Positions 36,604 through 46,153 are shown, counted from the first letter of the stretch. The stretch: DNA of 64,000 bases from Candidatus Fermentibacterota bacterium (GCA_002748705.1 PDSZ01000026.1:4287-68286), one strand, 5' to 3'. Notes: generated by a model not told the origin, from the sequence alone. Numbers and translations: made by a program.

Positions 36604-39153
36604 ATGATATATCTGATCCTTTGTGCTCTGACTGGAACGGAGTTCTCACCGGAGGGTGAGCTTCCCTTCGAATATGTAACGCTGGATGCCGGAAGCGGCG
36701 TAACCTTTGACCAGATTATGGATCTTGTTCAGGCGGATGCCGATACCGCGAGAAACATCGAACAGGGAGTTCTGCCCGAAGGCGACTACCTGATGGATGT
36801 TGTCTTTACTAATGACGGTTCGAAGATATTGGTGTGCAATTATATGACAGAAAACATAACCGTTATGGACCGGGCTTCTCTGTCCATTGATACCACGGTG
36901 GCGGTAGAGGGTAAGCCCGGGGGCATAGCGTGTTCCGACGAGTACATAGTTATCGCTTTTCCGTTCGCAAACAAGGTGTCGGTTTACAACCTTGCGGACG
37001 CTTCCCTGGCAGGGTCCTTCAGCACAGGAGAACAGCCCTGGGTTGTAAGAGTAAGCGAAAACGGAGAGCATGCCTATGTCGGCTGCGATACTGACAATGT
37101 ATGCGAAGTGATCGACCTTGCCGGACTGACCCATGAGGGAACGATCACGGATTTTCCCGTATGGCTCAGCGGCTACACCTTCGGCAGTGAAAGCAACCGT
37201 TTCATGCCGAAATTCTCTGAATTTGAGATCCTGCCTGGAGACACACTGATCGCTGTGGGTGACGGAGAAACATCGCTGCTGTTCATCGATCCTGCCAGCG
37301 GCTCGCTGGAACATGACCTTGCCATTGCGGATTGTGACGGCGTTGCTCTATCAGGAGATGGCCAGTACCTGGTTGCGCTCAGTGCCGGAAGCACTGTTAC
37401 TTTGCACCGAGTTGATCTGTCCACCTTTACGGTGGATGCATCGGTTGCCGTCACAGGATACACGGTGGGCATGACCCGGGAGATCGCCGTGAACCAGAGC
37501 GGGTCCAAGGCCTTCATATCTACAAACAACAACACCAGCACTCTGGTGGATTTTGCAGACAATGATTTCGTCACTTTTAACAACACCTACTCGGCTTTCT
37601 GGGTGGGGGTATCCTACGATCACTCCCTGGCCATCAGTGGCCAGTACCGCTTCTCCGTGATTGATTTCGATACCGAGAGCATGGTGACCCAGTACCAGGG
37701 AAACAGCCAGTACCTTGGTTGTGTGTCCCCTGTTGACAACTATGCCGCCGGTGTTGATCCCATCAGGCACGAGGGGGTTTACTTCTACTCTTTCAGCGGT
37801 TCATCAGCCAACTACCTCGGAGATGTTCTGTCAGGATCACCTGTTGAAGGTGACGGCAGCAGAAGGTGTGCCATATCGGAGGACGGTACTGTGGCTGTGG
37901 TCTCCAATACACTGTCCGACAATGTGAGCATCGTGGACATGACCATGATGGAGACTGTTGCCGTGCTGGATATCGGAGACAGAGTGCAGGATGTGGCCAT
38001 CACATCCGATTCGAAGTACGCTGTTGTCTGCGGCTTCAACTCCAACTCTGTGTTGGTCATCGATCTGGATACCAGTACAATCGTGGCCAATGTTCCCACA
38101 GGATCCAGGTCTGGCGTTGTATCCATCACTCCCGACGACAGTTATGCCTATGTGGGGAATATCTCGTCAAACAGCGTATCGGTGGTTCAGCTGAATGGTG
38201 CTTCCAGTGTTGAAGTAGCCGAGATACCCTGCGGCATCATCGGAGTGGTATGGGCGGCCACCGGAGTGTCCAGCGATGTCCGTGTCAGTCCCTCCGGGGA
38301 TTACTGCCTTGTGGCAGCTTCCTTCGATGACAAGGTAAAGGTTATCGACACTGCTGCCAACACAATAGTTGCAGACCTTGCTGTTGGGGATTTTCCCCTG
38401 CAGATAGAATTCAACGCTGACGGGTCGAAGGCCATAGTCACCAATTACAGTGGTGACACTTACTCGGTGATAGATGTTGACGGTGCTTCTTCTTCGGTTT
38501 TGGGAACATGGAGTGCCGGGGACGGTCCCCTTCGCGTTGCCTACGATCCCGCCGGTGACAAATTCGCAATTGGCCTTTACCTGGATGATGCTGTAAAAAC
38601 GGTGGATCCGTCCACCGGACTGGTGGTTGATACATTCAGCTACGCCGGGTCCGGGCACATTGTCGATCTGGATTACTCATCCATCGGTACTCGCCTGGTG
38701 CTTACAGCAGGATCTTCTCCGATACCTGCGAGAATGCACTGGAACAACCAGTATACGGACCTTGCCGCAGGCCCTGTCTTCTTCGACTATTGCGACTTTA
38801 CCTCTGTTGCTCTGGCACCGGTACCAGGGCCGGATTACGCAATATGTGTCAATCTTACTCCAATGGGTCTTGAGAACCACGAAATACAGACTACAGGTAT
38901 GCCGGGATTGAGCCTGACACCCAATCCTGGTAATGGTAACTTCGCTTTTACCGTTCAGCTTCCTTCTGATGCTTTGGTTGAGCTGGATGTTTACGATCTT
39001 TCCGGAAAGCTTGTATCAAATATTCTGTCTGAAAATCTGGTTGCAGGAAGTCATAGCCTGATCTGGGAAGGAGCTGTTCCCGCCGGTGTTTATGCGGTTC
39101 GTTTGTCCGCAGGGAACAGGGTTGTATCAAAACTTCTGACAGTGTGCAGGTAG
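36604..39153 (+). CDS. Secreted YVTN beta-propeller protein with type IX-style sorting domain
   Basis: 849 aa from ATG 36604 with AAGGAG 8 nt upstream. A short signal segment (MIYLILCALTGTEF) is followed by many YVTN/40-residue propeller repeats (for example VVSNTLSDNVSIVDM, AVVCGFNSNSVLVIDLDTST, AYVGNISSNSVSVVQL, AIVTNYSGDTYSVIDVDG), enough for two propellers. The last about 75 residues are a T9SS type A domain: SLTPNPGNGNFAFTVQLPSD, LDVYDLSGKLVS, PAGVYAVRL. So the protein is probably exported to the cell surface. GC content and use of codons such as GGG, TCG and CCC are clearly higher than in neighbours. Confidence 0.88.
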   Translation: MIYLILCALTGTEFSPEGELPFEYVTLDAGSGVTFDQIMDLVQADADTARNIEQGVLPEGDYLMDVVFTNDGSKILVCNYMTENITVMDRASLSIDTTVAVEGKPGGIACSDEYIVIAFPFANKVSVYNLADASLAGSFSTGEQPWVVRVSENGEHAYVGCDTDNVCEVIDLAGLTHEGTITDFPVWLSGYTFGSESNRFMPKFSEFEILPGDTLIAVGDGETSLLFIDPASGSLEHDLAIADCDGVALSGDGQYLVALSAGSTVTLHRVDLSTFTVDASVAVTGYTVGMTREIAVNQSGSKAFISTNNNTSTLVDFADNDFVTFNNTYSAFWVGVSYDHSLAISGQYRFSVIDFDTESMVTQYQGNSQYLGCVSPVDNYAAGVDPIRHEGVYFYSFSGSSANYLGDVLSGSPVEGDGSRRCAISEDGTVAVVSNTLSDNVSIVDMTMMETVAVLDIGDRVQDVAITSDSKYAVVCGFNSNSVLVIDLDTSTIVANVPTGSRSGVVSITPDDSYAYVGNISSNSVSVVQLNGASSVEVAEIPCGIIGVVWAATGVSSDVRVSPSGDYCLVAASFDDKVKVIDTAANTIVADLAVGDFPLQIEFNADGSKAIVTNYSGDTYSVIDVDGASSSVLGTWSAGDGPLRVAYDPAGDKFAIGLYLDDAVKTVDPSTGLVVDTFSYAGSGHIVDLDYSSIGTRLVLTAGSSPIPARMHWNNQYTDLAAGPVFFDYCDFTSVALAPVPGPDYAICVNLTPMGLENHEIQTTGMPGLSLTPNPGNGNFAFTVQLPSDALVELDVYDLSGKLVSNILSENLVAGSHSLIWEGAVPAGVYAVRLSAGNRVVSKLLTVCR

Positions 39154-39377
39154 GTTTTACCGGTAAGAAATAGCCATTGGAGCAGAAAAGCCAGCAGAAC
39201 GAAGAGGATAAGGAAAACGCAAAGGCTGCTCAGTAAAAAAAGTTCTTGACGGTTCATAACCTGTGGGCCATAGGGTGACCCAGCCGCTTTGCGTTTGCGG
39301 CTTTTTCTGCCTGCATGTCGGGCGCGTAATGGCCTGAAGTTGAAATTGATCAGAAGATTGAGCAGGCGAAAGGGCTT
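39154..39377. other. Intergenic region with terminator
   Basis: No supported gene. A 19-codon hydrophilic open tail ends at 39237 and may be a gene relic. A stem AGCCGC (39282-39287)/GCGGCT (39297-39302) followed by TTTCT is listed separately as a terminator. Confidence 0.4.
39282..39307 (+). terminator. Probable Rho-independent terminator
   Basis: 6-bp GC-rich stem AGCCGC/GCGGCT with a 9-nt loop and a short T-run. Located 130 bp after the propeller gene. Confidence 0.6.
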
Positions 39378-39755
39378 TTACAGAGGAGCCTTTACACTGA
39401 CCTCGTTAGACCATGAAACAGCATTTTCTTCGTTGGTGGTCTTGAGAACATAATAGAGAGTACCTGATACTCCCGAATCGTAGTATACGGTGGTGGTTAA
39501 CTTGTTTATAACGGTAACAATTTCTGCGTTATTCGGTTTACTCTCGATTCCCGGAGATGCGCTTCTGTACAGTGTATAACTCTGAAAGTCGCTGTCGGGG
39601 CAGGTGGTCCAGGAGAGTTTTGCTGTGTCTCCCCCTGAGAGTAAAGCTGTGAGAGCTGAAGGGGAAGGAGGATCAGGTTCAAAGGGGTTGTCAGGCCCGC
39701 AGCCGATTCCTGCGATAAAGAGAAGCAATGTCGCAACAACTGCGAGCCTGTTCAT
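39378..39755 (-). CDS. Fibronectin type III lipoprotein
   Basis: 125 aa. Lipobox IAGIGC (C19) after a signal peptide, a Pro-rich linker, then one Fn3-like domain (ALTALLSGGDTAKLSWTTCPDSDFQSYTLYRS, closing SWSNEVSVKAP). AAGGAGG is 5 nt before the ATG. It lies 18 bp downstream of the next lipoprotein, whose Fn3 domain is clearly similar (LSWTTCPDSDF vs LTWTQCPDDDF), so the pair probably arose by duplication. Surface adhesion or binding is inference. Confidence 0.8.
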   Translation of the reverse strand: MNRLAVVATLLLFIAGIGCGPDNPFEPDPPSPSALTALLSGGDTAKLSWTTCPDSDFQSYTLYRSASPGIESKPNNAEIVTVINKLTTTVYYDSGVSGTLYYVLKTTNEENAVSWSNEVSVKAPL

Positions 39756-39773
39756 GACAACCTCCTTGAAAAG

Positions 39774-40766
39774 CTATGGAGTCAGATCGTTATCGTCTCT
39801 TGTCTCTATTTTGTACTCACTGTAAGTATATACAAGAATACCGATAATCTCGCTGAAGGTTTCTCCTGTTGAAGTGGCATAGTCATAGGCCTTAACCATT
39901 CCCGGACCTGAACCGTCATCTGCATCAAACTGACCGTACTGATCAGGATCAGTTGTAACTGTTACATCGGAAATGGAAACAAAAACTCCTTCCCATTCCT
40001 CCCGGTCAATTTCAACGGTGGTGATTGCTTCAGGGCCTGGAACAGTATGTTCGCTTTCAACAAAGTCTACACTCTGAACAACCACCTCGGTGAGTTCGTA
40101 GTATTCCTGCACATAGCCGGAAACCACCACGCTGTCACCTCTCTCAAGGCTGTCCATAATACCGTCAAAGCCGTAAAGAAGAAGGCCTGACCACTGGCCG
40201 CCGCTGGGATCCATTATGGAAACCAGTTTTCCATCGCCACTGGAATAGAGTTCTCCTGCAGCTGAAGTAACTATACCGGTAACAGTTACATCATCGCCTT
40301 CATAGGGAGACTCGACTGCCTGCCCCTGAATATCGTAGCAGGTCAGAACTTCGCCGCCGCCGCCACCGGAAGAATCCGGTGTTGTAACAGCGGCTTCATT
40401 GCTCCAGGAGGTGAGCTGAGAACTGTCAACAGTCTGAAGAGCATAGTAATAATCGGTATTCCACTCAAGACCGGTATCTTCATATGCAAGGGTTGAAACA
40501 TCGCTAACTGTGGCAACCATTGCTGCAGATGAGGGGTCGGCTGCTATGCCAGATGAGGTTGAACGATAGAGGTTGTAGCCGGCAAAGTCGTCATCGGGAC
40601 ATTGTGTCCAGGTAAGGGTAACTGTATTCTGATCAGCTGCAGCTGTCAGAGTTGAAGCTGTGGGATTTGTTCCTCCACCCTGTGGATTGTTTTCATCATC
40701 GCCGCACGCGACCACAAGAAGGACAGCCATGAAAATGGCAGTTAATGCTGAAAGCTTACGGGACAC
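39774..40766 (-). CDS. Fibronectin III/OB-fold lipoprotein
   Basis: 330 aa from GTG 40766 with GAGGAG upstream. Lipobox LVVAC (C21). Domain order: Fn3 (about 35-130: LTWTQCPDDDFAGYNLYRSTSSGI), poly-Gly linker, then an OB-like region (EGDDVTVTGIVTSAAGELYS...GDSVVVSGYVQEYYELTEVV) of the kind found in secreted nucleases and DUF5689-like proteins, without the nuclease part. Acidic and secreted. Co-directional with the small Fn3 lipoprotein. Confidence 0.75.
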   Translation of the reverse strand: MSRKLSALTAIFMAVLLVVACGDDENNPQGGGTNPTASTLTAAADQNTVTLTWTQCPDDDFAGYNLYRSTSSGIAADPSSAAMVATVSDVSTLAYEDTGLEWNTDYYYALQTVDSSQLTSWSNEAAVTTPDSSGGGGGEVLTCYDIQGQAVESPYEGDDVTVTGIVTSAAGELYSSGDGKLVSIMDPSGGQWSGLLLYGFDGIMDSLERGDSVVVSGYVQEYYELTEVVVQSVDFVESEHTVPGPEAITTVEIDREEWEGVFVSISDVTVTTDPDQYGQFDADDGSGPGMVKAYDYATSTGETFSEIIGILVYTYSEYKIETRDDNDLTP

Positions 40767-40838
40767 TTATTCTCCTCTCAAGTTCAAGGTTGTTCTCTCT
40801 TAACATAACAATACGGGCACAATTCCGTAACAGTAAAG

Positions 40839-40844
40839 TATAAT
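40839..40844 (+). promoter_or_regulatory. Probable -10 box for the oligopeptidase gene
   Basis: TATAAT sits 32 nt before the ATG; the -35 region (GGCACA at 40816-40821, 17-bp spacer) is weak. Confidence 0.45.
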
Positions 40845-40875
40845 CGGGTACTCTGAAGATAGAAATGGAGAAAAT

Positions 40876-42933
40876 ATGAATCTGATTGTCTTGTTTCTTG
40901 CACTTGTTCTGCCCCCTGAAGCAACCGAAATTCCTCATGAAATAACGGCACACGGTCAGACCCGTGTGGATGACTTCTACTGGATGAATAACATAGAAGA
41001 CCCTGCCGTTCTCGAATATCTCCAGGCTGAAAACGAATACACCGATTCTCTCATGGCCGGCTCCTCTGAACTCATTGAGACAATTGCAATGGAGATAACT
41101 AACAGAATGCGTACAGACGAGGCTTCTGTACCCTATTACCGTAACGATTACTGGTACTGGTACGAGTACCTGCCTGAGCAGGAATATGCGATAAACATGC
41201 GGAAAGCTCATCCAGACGGGGAGCCTGAGATTCTTCTCAACGAGAACATCTACAGCAAAAGCCATGACTATTTCTCAGTTGAAACTATCTCAGTAAGTCC
41301 GGACAACAGAACTGTAGCCTGGGCATACGATACCACCGGCGGACATTGGAATACCCTTGTTTTTCAGGACATCAGCTCAGGGGACACGCTGGACATAATC
41401 AACGGTTGCGCAGGTACAGTTGCCTGGGCTTCCGACTCCAGAATGGTATTTTTCGGCCTGAAGGACGAAACAGGCAGAACAGACAGAATAATGAGAAAGA
41501 CCATCGGCTGCGATGATATGACAATGGTCTACTTTGAAGAAGACCCCACCTTCTGGCCCTGGGTCAGCAATTCTCAGGACAGAGAATGGATTCTCATCGG
41601 TTCCGCAAGCTCCCTTGAAACGGAATACAGAATAGTTCCTGCCTCTCACCCTGTGGATTCGCTTCTTCTGATTCATCCCAGAACCGACGACCTTGAATAC
41701 TATGTTTATCCTTTCGATTCCACTCTCTATATAAACACCAACCTTAATGGCGAAAACTTTTCCATCATGAGGGCTTCTGCAGATTCCCCAGGCATTGAGA
41801 ACTGGAAGACAGTTGTTCCCCATGACCCCTCTGCCCTCATTACAGATCTGGATATCTTTGATGACATTCTGGCTGTATCAATGCTCTCTGAAGGGCAGAA
41901 AAAACTCTTTCTGGCAGACCCTGCCACAGGCAGTGGCAGATACGCCGACCTTGGAGAGGAATCAGCAACCTTCTACACAACCGGCAACTATTCCCCTGAA
42001 GCAGATTCCATAAGGCTTGTATACACCTCACTGACAACCCCCTGGTCCACCATTGCCTATGACTTGAACCACGATTCAGTACGGGTTCTTAAAACTCAGT
42101 TTGCCGGTGAAGGTTTCAGCCAGTCTGATTACGAAAGCATCAGATTGATGGCCCCTGCTGCAGATGGCGAGCTTGTTCCAATGGGTATGGTTTACAGAAA
42201 AGATATGCTTGTTCCAGGGGAAAACCCTCTTCTGCTTTACGGGTACGGAGCCTACGGAATGAGCCTTGAGCCTATGTTCAACTCTACTATGCTCTCCCTG
42301 CTTGACAGAGGCTTCATCTTTGTCAATGCCCACATCAGAGGCGGAAGCGAGATGGGCAGGCGGTGGTACGACATGGGCAGAACAGTGAACAAAATGAACA
42401 CCTTCACCGATTTCATAACCTGTGCAGAATACCTGATTGATCAGAACTGGTGCGACTCTGAAAGGGTTTTCGCCATGGGGGAAAGCGCAGGAGGTCTTCT
42501 CATGGGTGCTGTAACCAATATGAGACCGGACCTTTGGCGGGGTGTTGTGGCAGGAGTACCGTTTGTTGACGCACTGACCACAATGCTGGATCCTTCCCTG
42601 CCCCTTACCACCAATGAGTATGATGAGTGGGGCAACCCTGCTGATTACATCAGTGCCTATGAATACATACTTTCCTATTCACCGATGGATAATCTGGCAG
42701 AGGTGGAATACCCTGCCATGTATGTTTTCACAGGTGTTAACGACTCACAGGTGGGATACTGGGAACCTGCCAAGTGGATTGCAGGAATAAGACGGGTAAA
42801 CACAGGGAACCTGCCGGTTATGCTCAGGGTAAATATGGGTTCAGGTCATGGAGGAGCCTCAGGAAGATACGGATGGATAGGCGATACTGCAGAGAAGTAT
42901 GCGTTTCTTCTGGTACAGGCCGGTTTGAACTAA
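40876..42933 (+). CDS. Oligopeptidase B/prolyl oligopeptidase family (S9A) peptidase
   Basis: 685 aa. N-terminal hydrophobic segment MNLIVLFLALVLPPEA suggests export, unlike cytosolic OpB. N-terminal propeller (ITAHGQTRVDDFYWMNN, then EPEILLNENI) and a C-terminal alpha/beta hydrolase with Ser537 in MGESAGGLLMGA, Asp623 in GVNDSQVGYWEP and His658 in GSGHGGASGR. It cleaves short peptides, in OpB after basic residues; the specificity here is not certain. GGAG precedes the ATG. Its stop overlaps the convergent GGDEF gene by 4 bp. Confidence 0.92.
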   Translation: MNLIVLFLALVLPPEATEIPHEITAHGQTRVDDFYWMNNIEDPAVLEYLQAENEYTDSLMAGSSELIETIAMEITNRMRTDEASVPYYRNDYWYWYEYLPEQEYAINMRKAHPDGEPEILLNENIYSKSHDYFSVETISVSPDNRTVAWAYDTTGGHWNTLVFQDISSGDTLDIINGCAGTVAWASDSRMVFFGLKDETGRTDRIMRKTIGCDDMTMVYFEEDPTFWPWVSNSQDREWILIGSASSLETEYRIVPASHPVDSLLLIHPRTDDLEYYVYPFDSTLYINTNLNGENFSIMRASADSPGIENWKTVVPHDPSALITDLDIFDDILAVSMLSEGQKKLFLADPATGSGRYADLGEESATFYTTGNYSPEADSIRLVYTSLTTPWSTIAYDLNHDSVRVLKTQFAGEGFSQSDYESIRLMAPAADGELVPMGMVYRKDMLVPGENPLLLYGYGAYGMSLEPMFNSTMLSLLDRGFIFVNAHIRGGSEMGRRWYDMGRTVNKMNTFTDFITCAEYLIDQNWCDSERVFAMGESAGGLLMGAVTNMRPDLWRGVVAGVPFVDALTTMLDPSLPLTTNEYDEWGNPADYISAYEYILSYSPMDNLAEVEYPAMYVFTGVNDSQVGYWEPAKWIAGIRRVNTGNLPVMLRVNMGSGHGGASGRYGWIGDTAEKYAFLLVQAGLN

Positions 42934-43880
42934 CCGCAGGTACAGTTGCGTCCGAAAGACTTGGCTCGGTACATTGCATCATCAGCTTTTCTGAGAACTG
43001 AGTCTGCATCTTCACCAGGCTCTGCCTGAACAGCTCCAAGAGATATGGTAACAGGGGGCAGAACTCTTCCGTCCCTTGTTACCACCTTGCTTCCGCCGAC
43101 AGCTTTTCTTACCCTTTCAGCTGCTGAATATGCCTGCTCTGCATTGGCCCCTGAGAGAACAATCACAAACTCTTCTCCTCCATACCTTGCAACAAGGTCT
43201 GCGGGTTTAAGGTTTTTAACTGCCATTGTCGCCACAGAAGACAGCGCATCATCTCCAGCTGCGTGACCGTAGGTATCATTGAACTTCTTGAAGTGATCTA
43301 CATCAAACATGATAACACTGAGAGGCACCTGACTTCTGATGTTTCTCACTATAAGCCTTGACAGCTGCTTATCAAGCCATCTTCTGTTTTTCATACCGGT
43401 AAGTACATCAACCATGGCATCGTTCTCAAACCTGCGGCGCATTCTGATGTTTTCTGTAATGGTATTATCACTTGATCTCATACGGTAGGCCAGCAGGTGA
43501 AGCATGTTGCCGGCAAACTCGGATGAAGAGTTTATAAGGTTCCAGAAAGACTTCTCGTCAACCTCAAGTACTCTGGACTCACAGGTGGAAACAACAAAAG
43601 CAGAAGCAGGACTGTCATCTATTACAGAGAGTTCCCCAACTGTCTCTCCGGAATCAAGAATTGCCACCGGGTCACTTTTCGGACTGTCAAGATGTACAGT
43701 AAAGGTTCCTGAAAGAATTATGTAGAGTTTCCGGTTGCTCTGCCCGGCAGATAACAGCACCTCGTTTCTGCCCAGCTTCCTCACAAAGCAGTTACTAAGC
43801 TCCTTTATTGCCAGATCAGGCGATACCCTTCGAAGAATGTACAGGTCTCTGATGTCATTCGTGGTCAATGTTTTTGCCAT
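42930..43880 (-). CDS. Cyclic-nucleotide-binding domain GGDEF protein
   Basis: 316 aa. N-terminal CNBD (about 25-130: KLYIILSGTFTVHLDSPKSDPVAILDSGETVGELSVIDDSPASAFV) then GGDEF (about 150-310) with the active-site GGEEF at 234-238 and the substrate motif FDVDHFKKFNDTYGH. It should make c-di-GMP under nucleotide or ligand control. The inhibitory I-site is KPAD rather than RxxD, so product inhibition may be weak. AGGA precedes the ATG. Transcribed alone. Confidence 0.9.
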   Translation of the reverse strand: MAKTLTTNDIRDLYILRRVSPDLAIKELSNCFVRKLGRNEVLLSAGQSNRKLYIILSGTFTVHLDSPKSDPVAILDSGETVGELSVIDDSPASAFVVSTCESRVLEVDEKSFWNLINSSSEFAGNMLHLLAYRMRSSDNTITENIRMRRRFENDAMVDVLTGMKNRRWLDKQLSRLIVRNIRSQVPLSVIMFDVDHFKKFNDTYGHAAGDDALSSVATMAVKNLKPADLVARYGGEEFVIVLSGANAEQAYSAAERVRKAVGGSKVVTRDGRVLPPVTISLGAVQAEPGEDADSVLRKADDAMYRAKSFGRNCTCG

Positions 43881-44143
43881 ACAAGTTCCTGTCAGTAGTA
43901 TAGCTATGAATATTAACTGTACATATTGTTAAAGCCAGTGCCTGGCTGAACAGATTTATGACGGACGATTCTTCTGCGATCATCGCTAAACACATCTCAA
44001 CAAACTGCCTTAAGTGTGTCTCTGATCTCAGCGCTTAAAGAGTTTGCTGAAGAAAACGGAATACAGAAAATTCTGAAAGGGAACTGGTATGTTCTGTGGA
44101 ATGAGGCGGCAGCCAAAAGGCTGCCGCCTGGGTGGAATATTGT
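43881..44143. other. Intergenic region with 11-bp perfect hairpin and possible coding relic
   Basis: A perfect stem AGGCGGCAGCC (44104-44114), AAAA loop, GGCTGCCGCCT (44119-44129) lies 15 bp past the C25 protease stop; it lacks a T-tract, so it may protect the 3' end rather than terminate. On the plus strand, open frames starting at 43958 (MTDDSSAIIAKHIST...) and, one frame over, ending ...GNWYVLWNEAAAKRLPPGW could together be a frameshifted small gene; support is weak. Confidence 0.4.
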
Positions 44144-46153
44144 CTAGTGAAGAACAAGCATCTGCGCTGAACCTGAACCTGCGGCAGAACTGATAACAAT
44201 GCTGTAGCATCCGGTTGGAAGCTGTGAAGCATCAAATCCCAGACTGCCCTGACCTGCATCAAGGCTGCCGCTGTGAACCGTTGCTGCAATCCTTCCTGAT
44301 ACATCGTAAACATTGATCTCAGCATTACCGGCAATTGGCATGCTGTAGCCGATTGCGCAGCTGCCGGCAACAGGATTGGGGCTGGGTGAGAACACCGCAG
44401 GAGCGTTTGCTGCAGCTCCTTCTTCTTCCTCTATGCCTGTCTGGCCCACAATGAACCTGAGAGCAGGATCACCAAGCAGATTGTTTTCCTGAAGAACCCA
44501 GTTCTGCATGCTGATGGACACATTAGCCTTGAATTCATCCTTAGAGACAGAATGGGCATAACCAATCTCGTAGTGCTGGTGCTCAAAGAGTGAAATTGCA
44601 AAGTAAAGCTCCAGCCACTCGCTTGCGCCCATGTTAGGTGGAGCTCCCCAACCGTTCTGAGAGTTGAACATCACAGCAACAGCACCGCCGGAAGGCCAGA
44701 ACATCAGCCTCTCTGCAATCGAAGCAATATTCTCAATATTTCCTGCAAGACAGGCAATGGAGTGGAATACGGTAGGTATGTCATTATTGGTAAGGCCGGT
44801 GTAGTTACCGCTTGCAATCATGTCTGTAGGAGCGTAGTCGTACCAGTAGATACCGCTCTGAAATCCGTGACCGTTGGGACTACAGTAGGAAACACCATTG
44901 TTGAGTATGTCTATCTGGTTGTTCGGGTGACCGGAAGGATCCTCATACAGTTTATGAACAGTCCAGCTGCCAGGAATCCTCAGTGCAATGGAGTCACAGA
45001 TAAATGATCCCCAGTATCCCGGAGGCCAGAGGCCTGCACCGCAGAGCAGTGCAGTAGTCTGCCAGTTACCGGCAGGAGCATTTGTTTCATAGGCAACAGT
45101 TCTGTTAACCATTGTGGTAAGCCTGGCGGTAACATCTGTGCTGTACCTGCCTGTGTAAATATCAGAGTAGTAATCAAGGCCATCACTGAGTTCACCAAAC
45201 TTATTGTCTCCATCGCCATCCCAGTCACCGTCAAGGTCACTGTAGTAGAGGTCGGCAACTGAGTTCATGGTATTTCCGCCGATGGTCAGCCCGGAAACTC
45301 TTGTAGTCTCGCCGAAGTCTCCGACAATCAGAGCATAGACAAGACCCTGATTCTGATAAGCATCAATAAGGTAGTTCCTTATCTTTTCCTGGGTGTCACG
45401 GCCTGAGTAATTGTCATAAATCCATTGAGTGGAAACAAAATCAGATCCATGAGTACTTGCCCTGTGATCAATAAGCGGCTGAAGTGTTGTCTCATGTGCC
45501 TCATCAGCAATAACCACCCATGGCGCTCCATCAACACTGCCTCTGGAAACAGGAGCAAACTCCTGAAGCATTTCAGGGTTCTGCACGATGTTTTCAAGAG
45601 CTCCGGCAGCATAGCTGATCTGAGTATCTGTGAGAGCAAGGCTATGGGCATCAGTTGCCTCTGTGATTACAGGAGTAAGCCTGGCCTGAGTTATAACAGA
45701 GAGCTTGCCGGTTGCAGGATTCCAGATAAAGGGAACGAAGTTGAAGGAGGCAATTCTGAATCCTGTTCTGTTGCCTGTGTGAATTGCATGTATGTGATCA
45801 GCTGGAAAGGAATTCTCATTATAACTTCGAGAACGGGGCAGAACTTCAGGAACACTGCTGTTAAGAGGAACAGAAACAACAGGCAGCACATTGTGCACAC
45901 CTGAAAGTTCTTCTGAAGCAAGAATCTCAACTTGAACAGTCTGAAGCTTCATGCCCTGAGGCACTACCATTGAATAACTGACTCCCGGAAGCCCTGGTTC
46001 GCCATCCTCAAATGGAGATGCTCCACCTGGAATGTAGACAGCTTCTTCTCCCATAAACAAGGTGAAAGCCACCTCTTCAGGGTCCATGGTGAAGCTGATG
46101 TCAGCCCCCTGTATAGCCAGTAAAGCCATGGATGCTTGGAGGAAAAGGGTCAT
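44144..46153 (-). CDS. Gingipain-like C25 cysteine protease with sorting domain
   Basis: 669 aa from ATG 46153 (AGAAAGG 6 nt upstream); a GTG 33 nt earlier lacks a ribosome site. Signal peptide MTLFLQASMALLAIQGA. Prodomain-like region to about 205, then the caspase-like C25 domain with His429 in PNGHG and Cys468 in HSIACLAG; an acidic DLDGDWDGDGDNKFGE stretch resembles a calcium site. The final about 75 residues are a T9SS type A domain (SPSPNPVAGSCAIGYSMP, NVYDVSGRIAATV, PTGCYSIVI). Predicted surface or secreted protease. Confidence 0.92.
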   Translation of the reverse strand: MTLFLQASMALLAIQGADISFTMDPEEVAFTLFMGEEAVYIPGGASPFEDGEPGLPGVSYSMVVPQGMKLQTVQVEILASEELSGVHNVLPVVSVPLNSSVPEVLPRSRSYNENSFPADHIHAIHTGNRTGFRIASFNFVPFIWNPATGKLSVITQARLTPVITEATDAHSLALTDTQISYAAGALENIVQNPEMLQEFAPVSRGSVDGAPWVVIADEAHETTLQPLIDHRASTHGSDFVSTQWIYDNYSGRDTQEKIRNYLIDAYQNQGLVYALIVGDFGETTRVSGLTIGGNTMNSVADLYYSDLDGDWDGDGDNKFGELSDGLDYYSDIYTGRYSTDVTARLTTMVNRTVAYETNAPAGNWQTTALLCGAGLWPPGYWGSFICDSIALRIPGSWTVHKLYEDPSGHPNNQIDILNNGVSYCSPNGHGFQSGIYWYDYAPTDMIASGNYTGLTNNDIPTVFHSIACLAGNIENIASIAERLMFWPSGGAVAVMFNSQNGWGAPPNMGASEWLELYFAISLFEHQHYEIGYAHSVSKDEFKANVSISMQNWVLQENNLLGDPALRFIVGQTGIEEEEGAAANAPAVFSPSPNPVAGSCAIGYSMPIAGNAEINVYDVSGRIAATVHSGSLDAGQGSLGFDASQLPTGCYSIVISSAAGSGSAQMLVLH

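Noticed and set aside
39240..39280. TTGACG as start of a short RNA ending at the 39303 terminator
   Set aside because: The -10 candidate is poor and the transcript would be only about 40 nt.
40756..41265. 169-aa minus-strand open frame opposite the oligopeptidase gene
   Set aside because: It is antisense to a well-supported S9A gene and shows no recognisable protein features.
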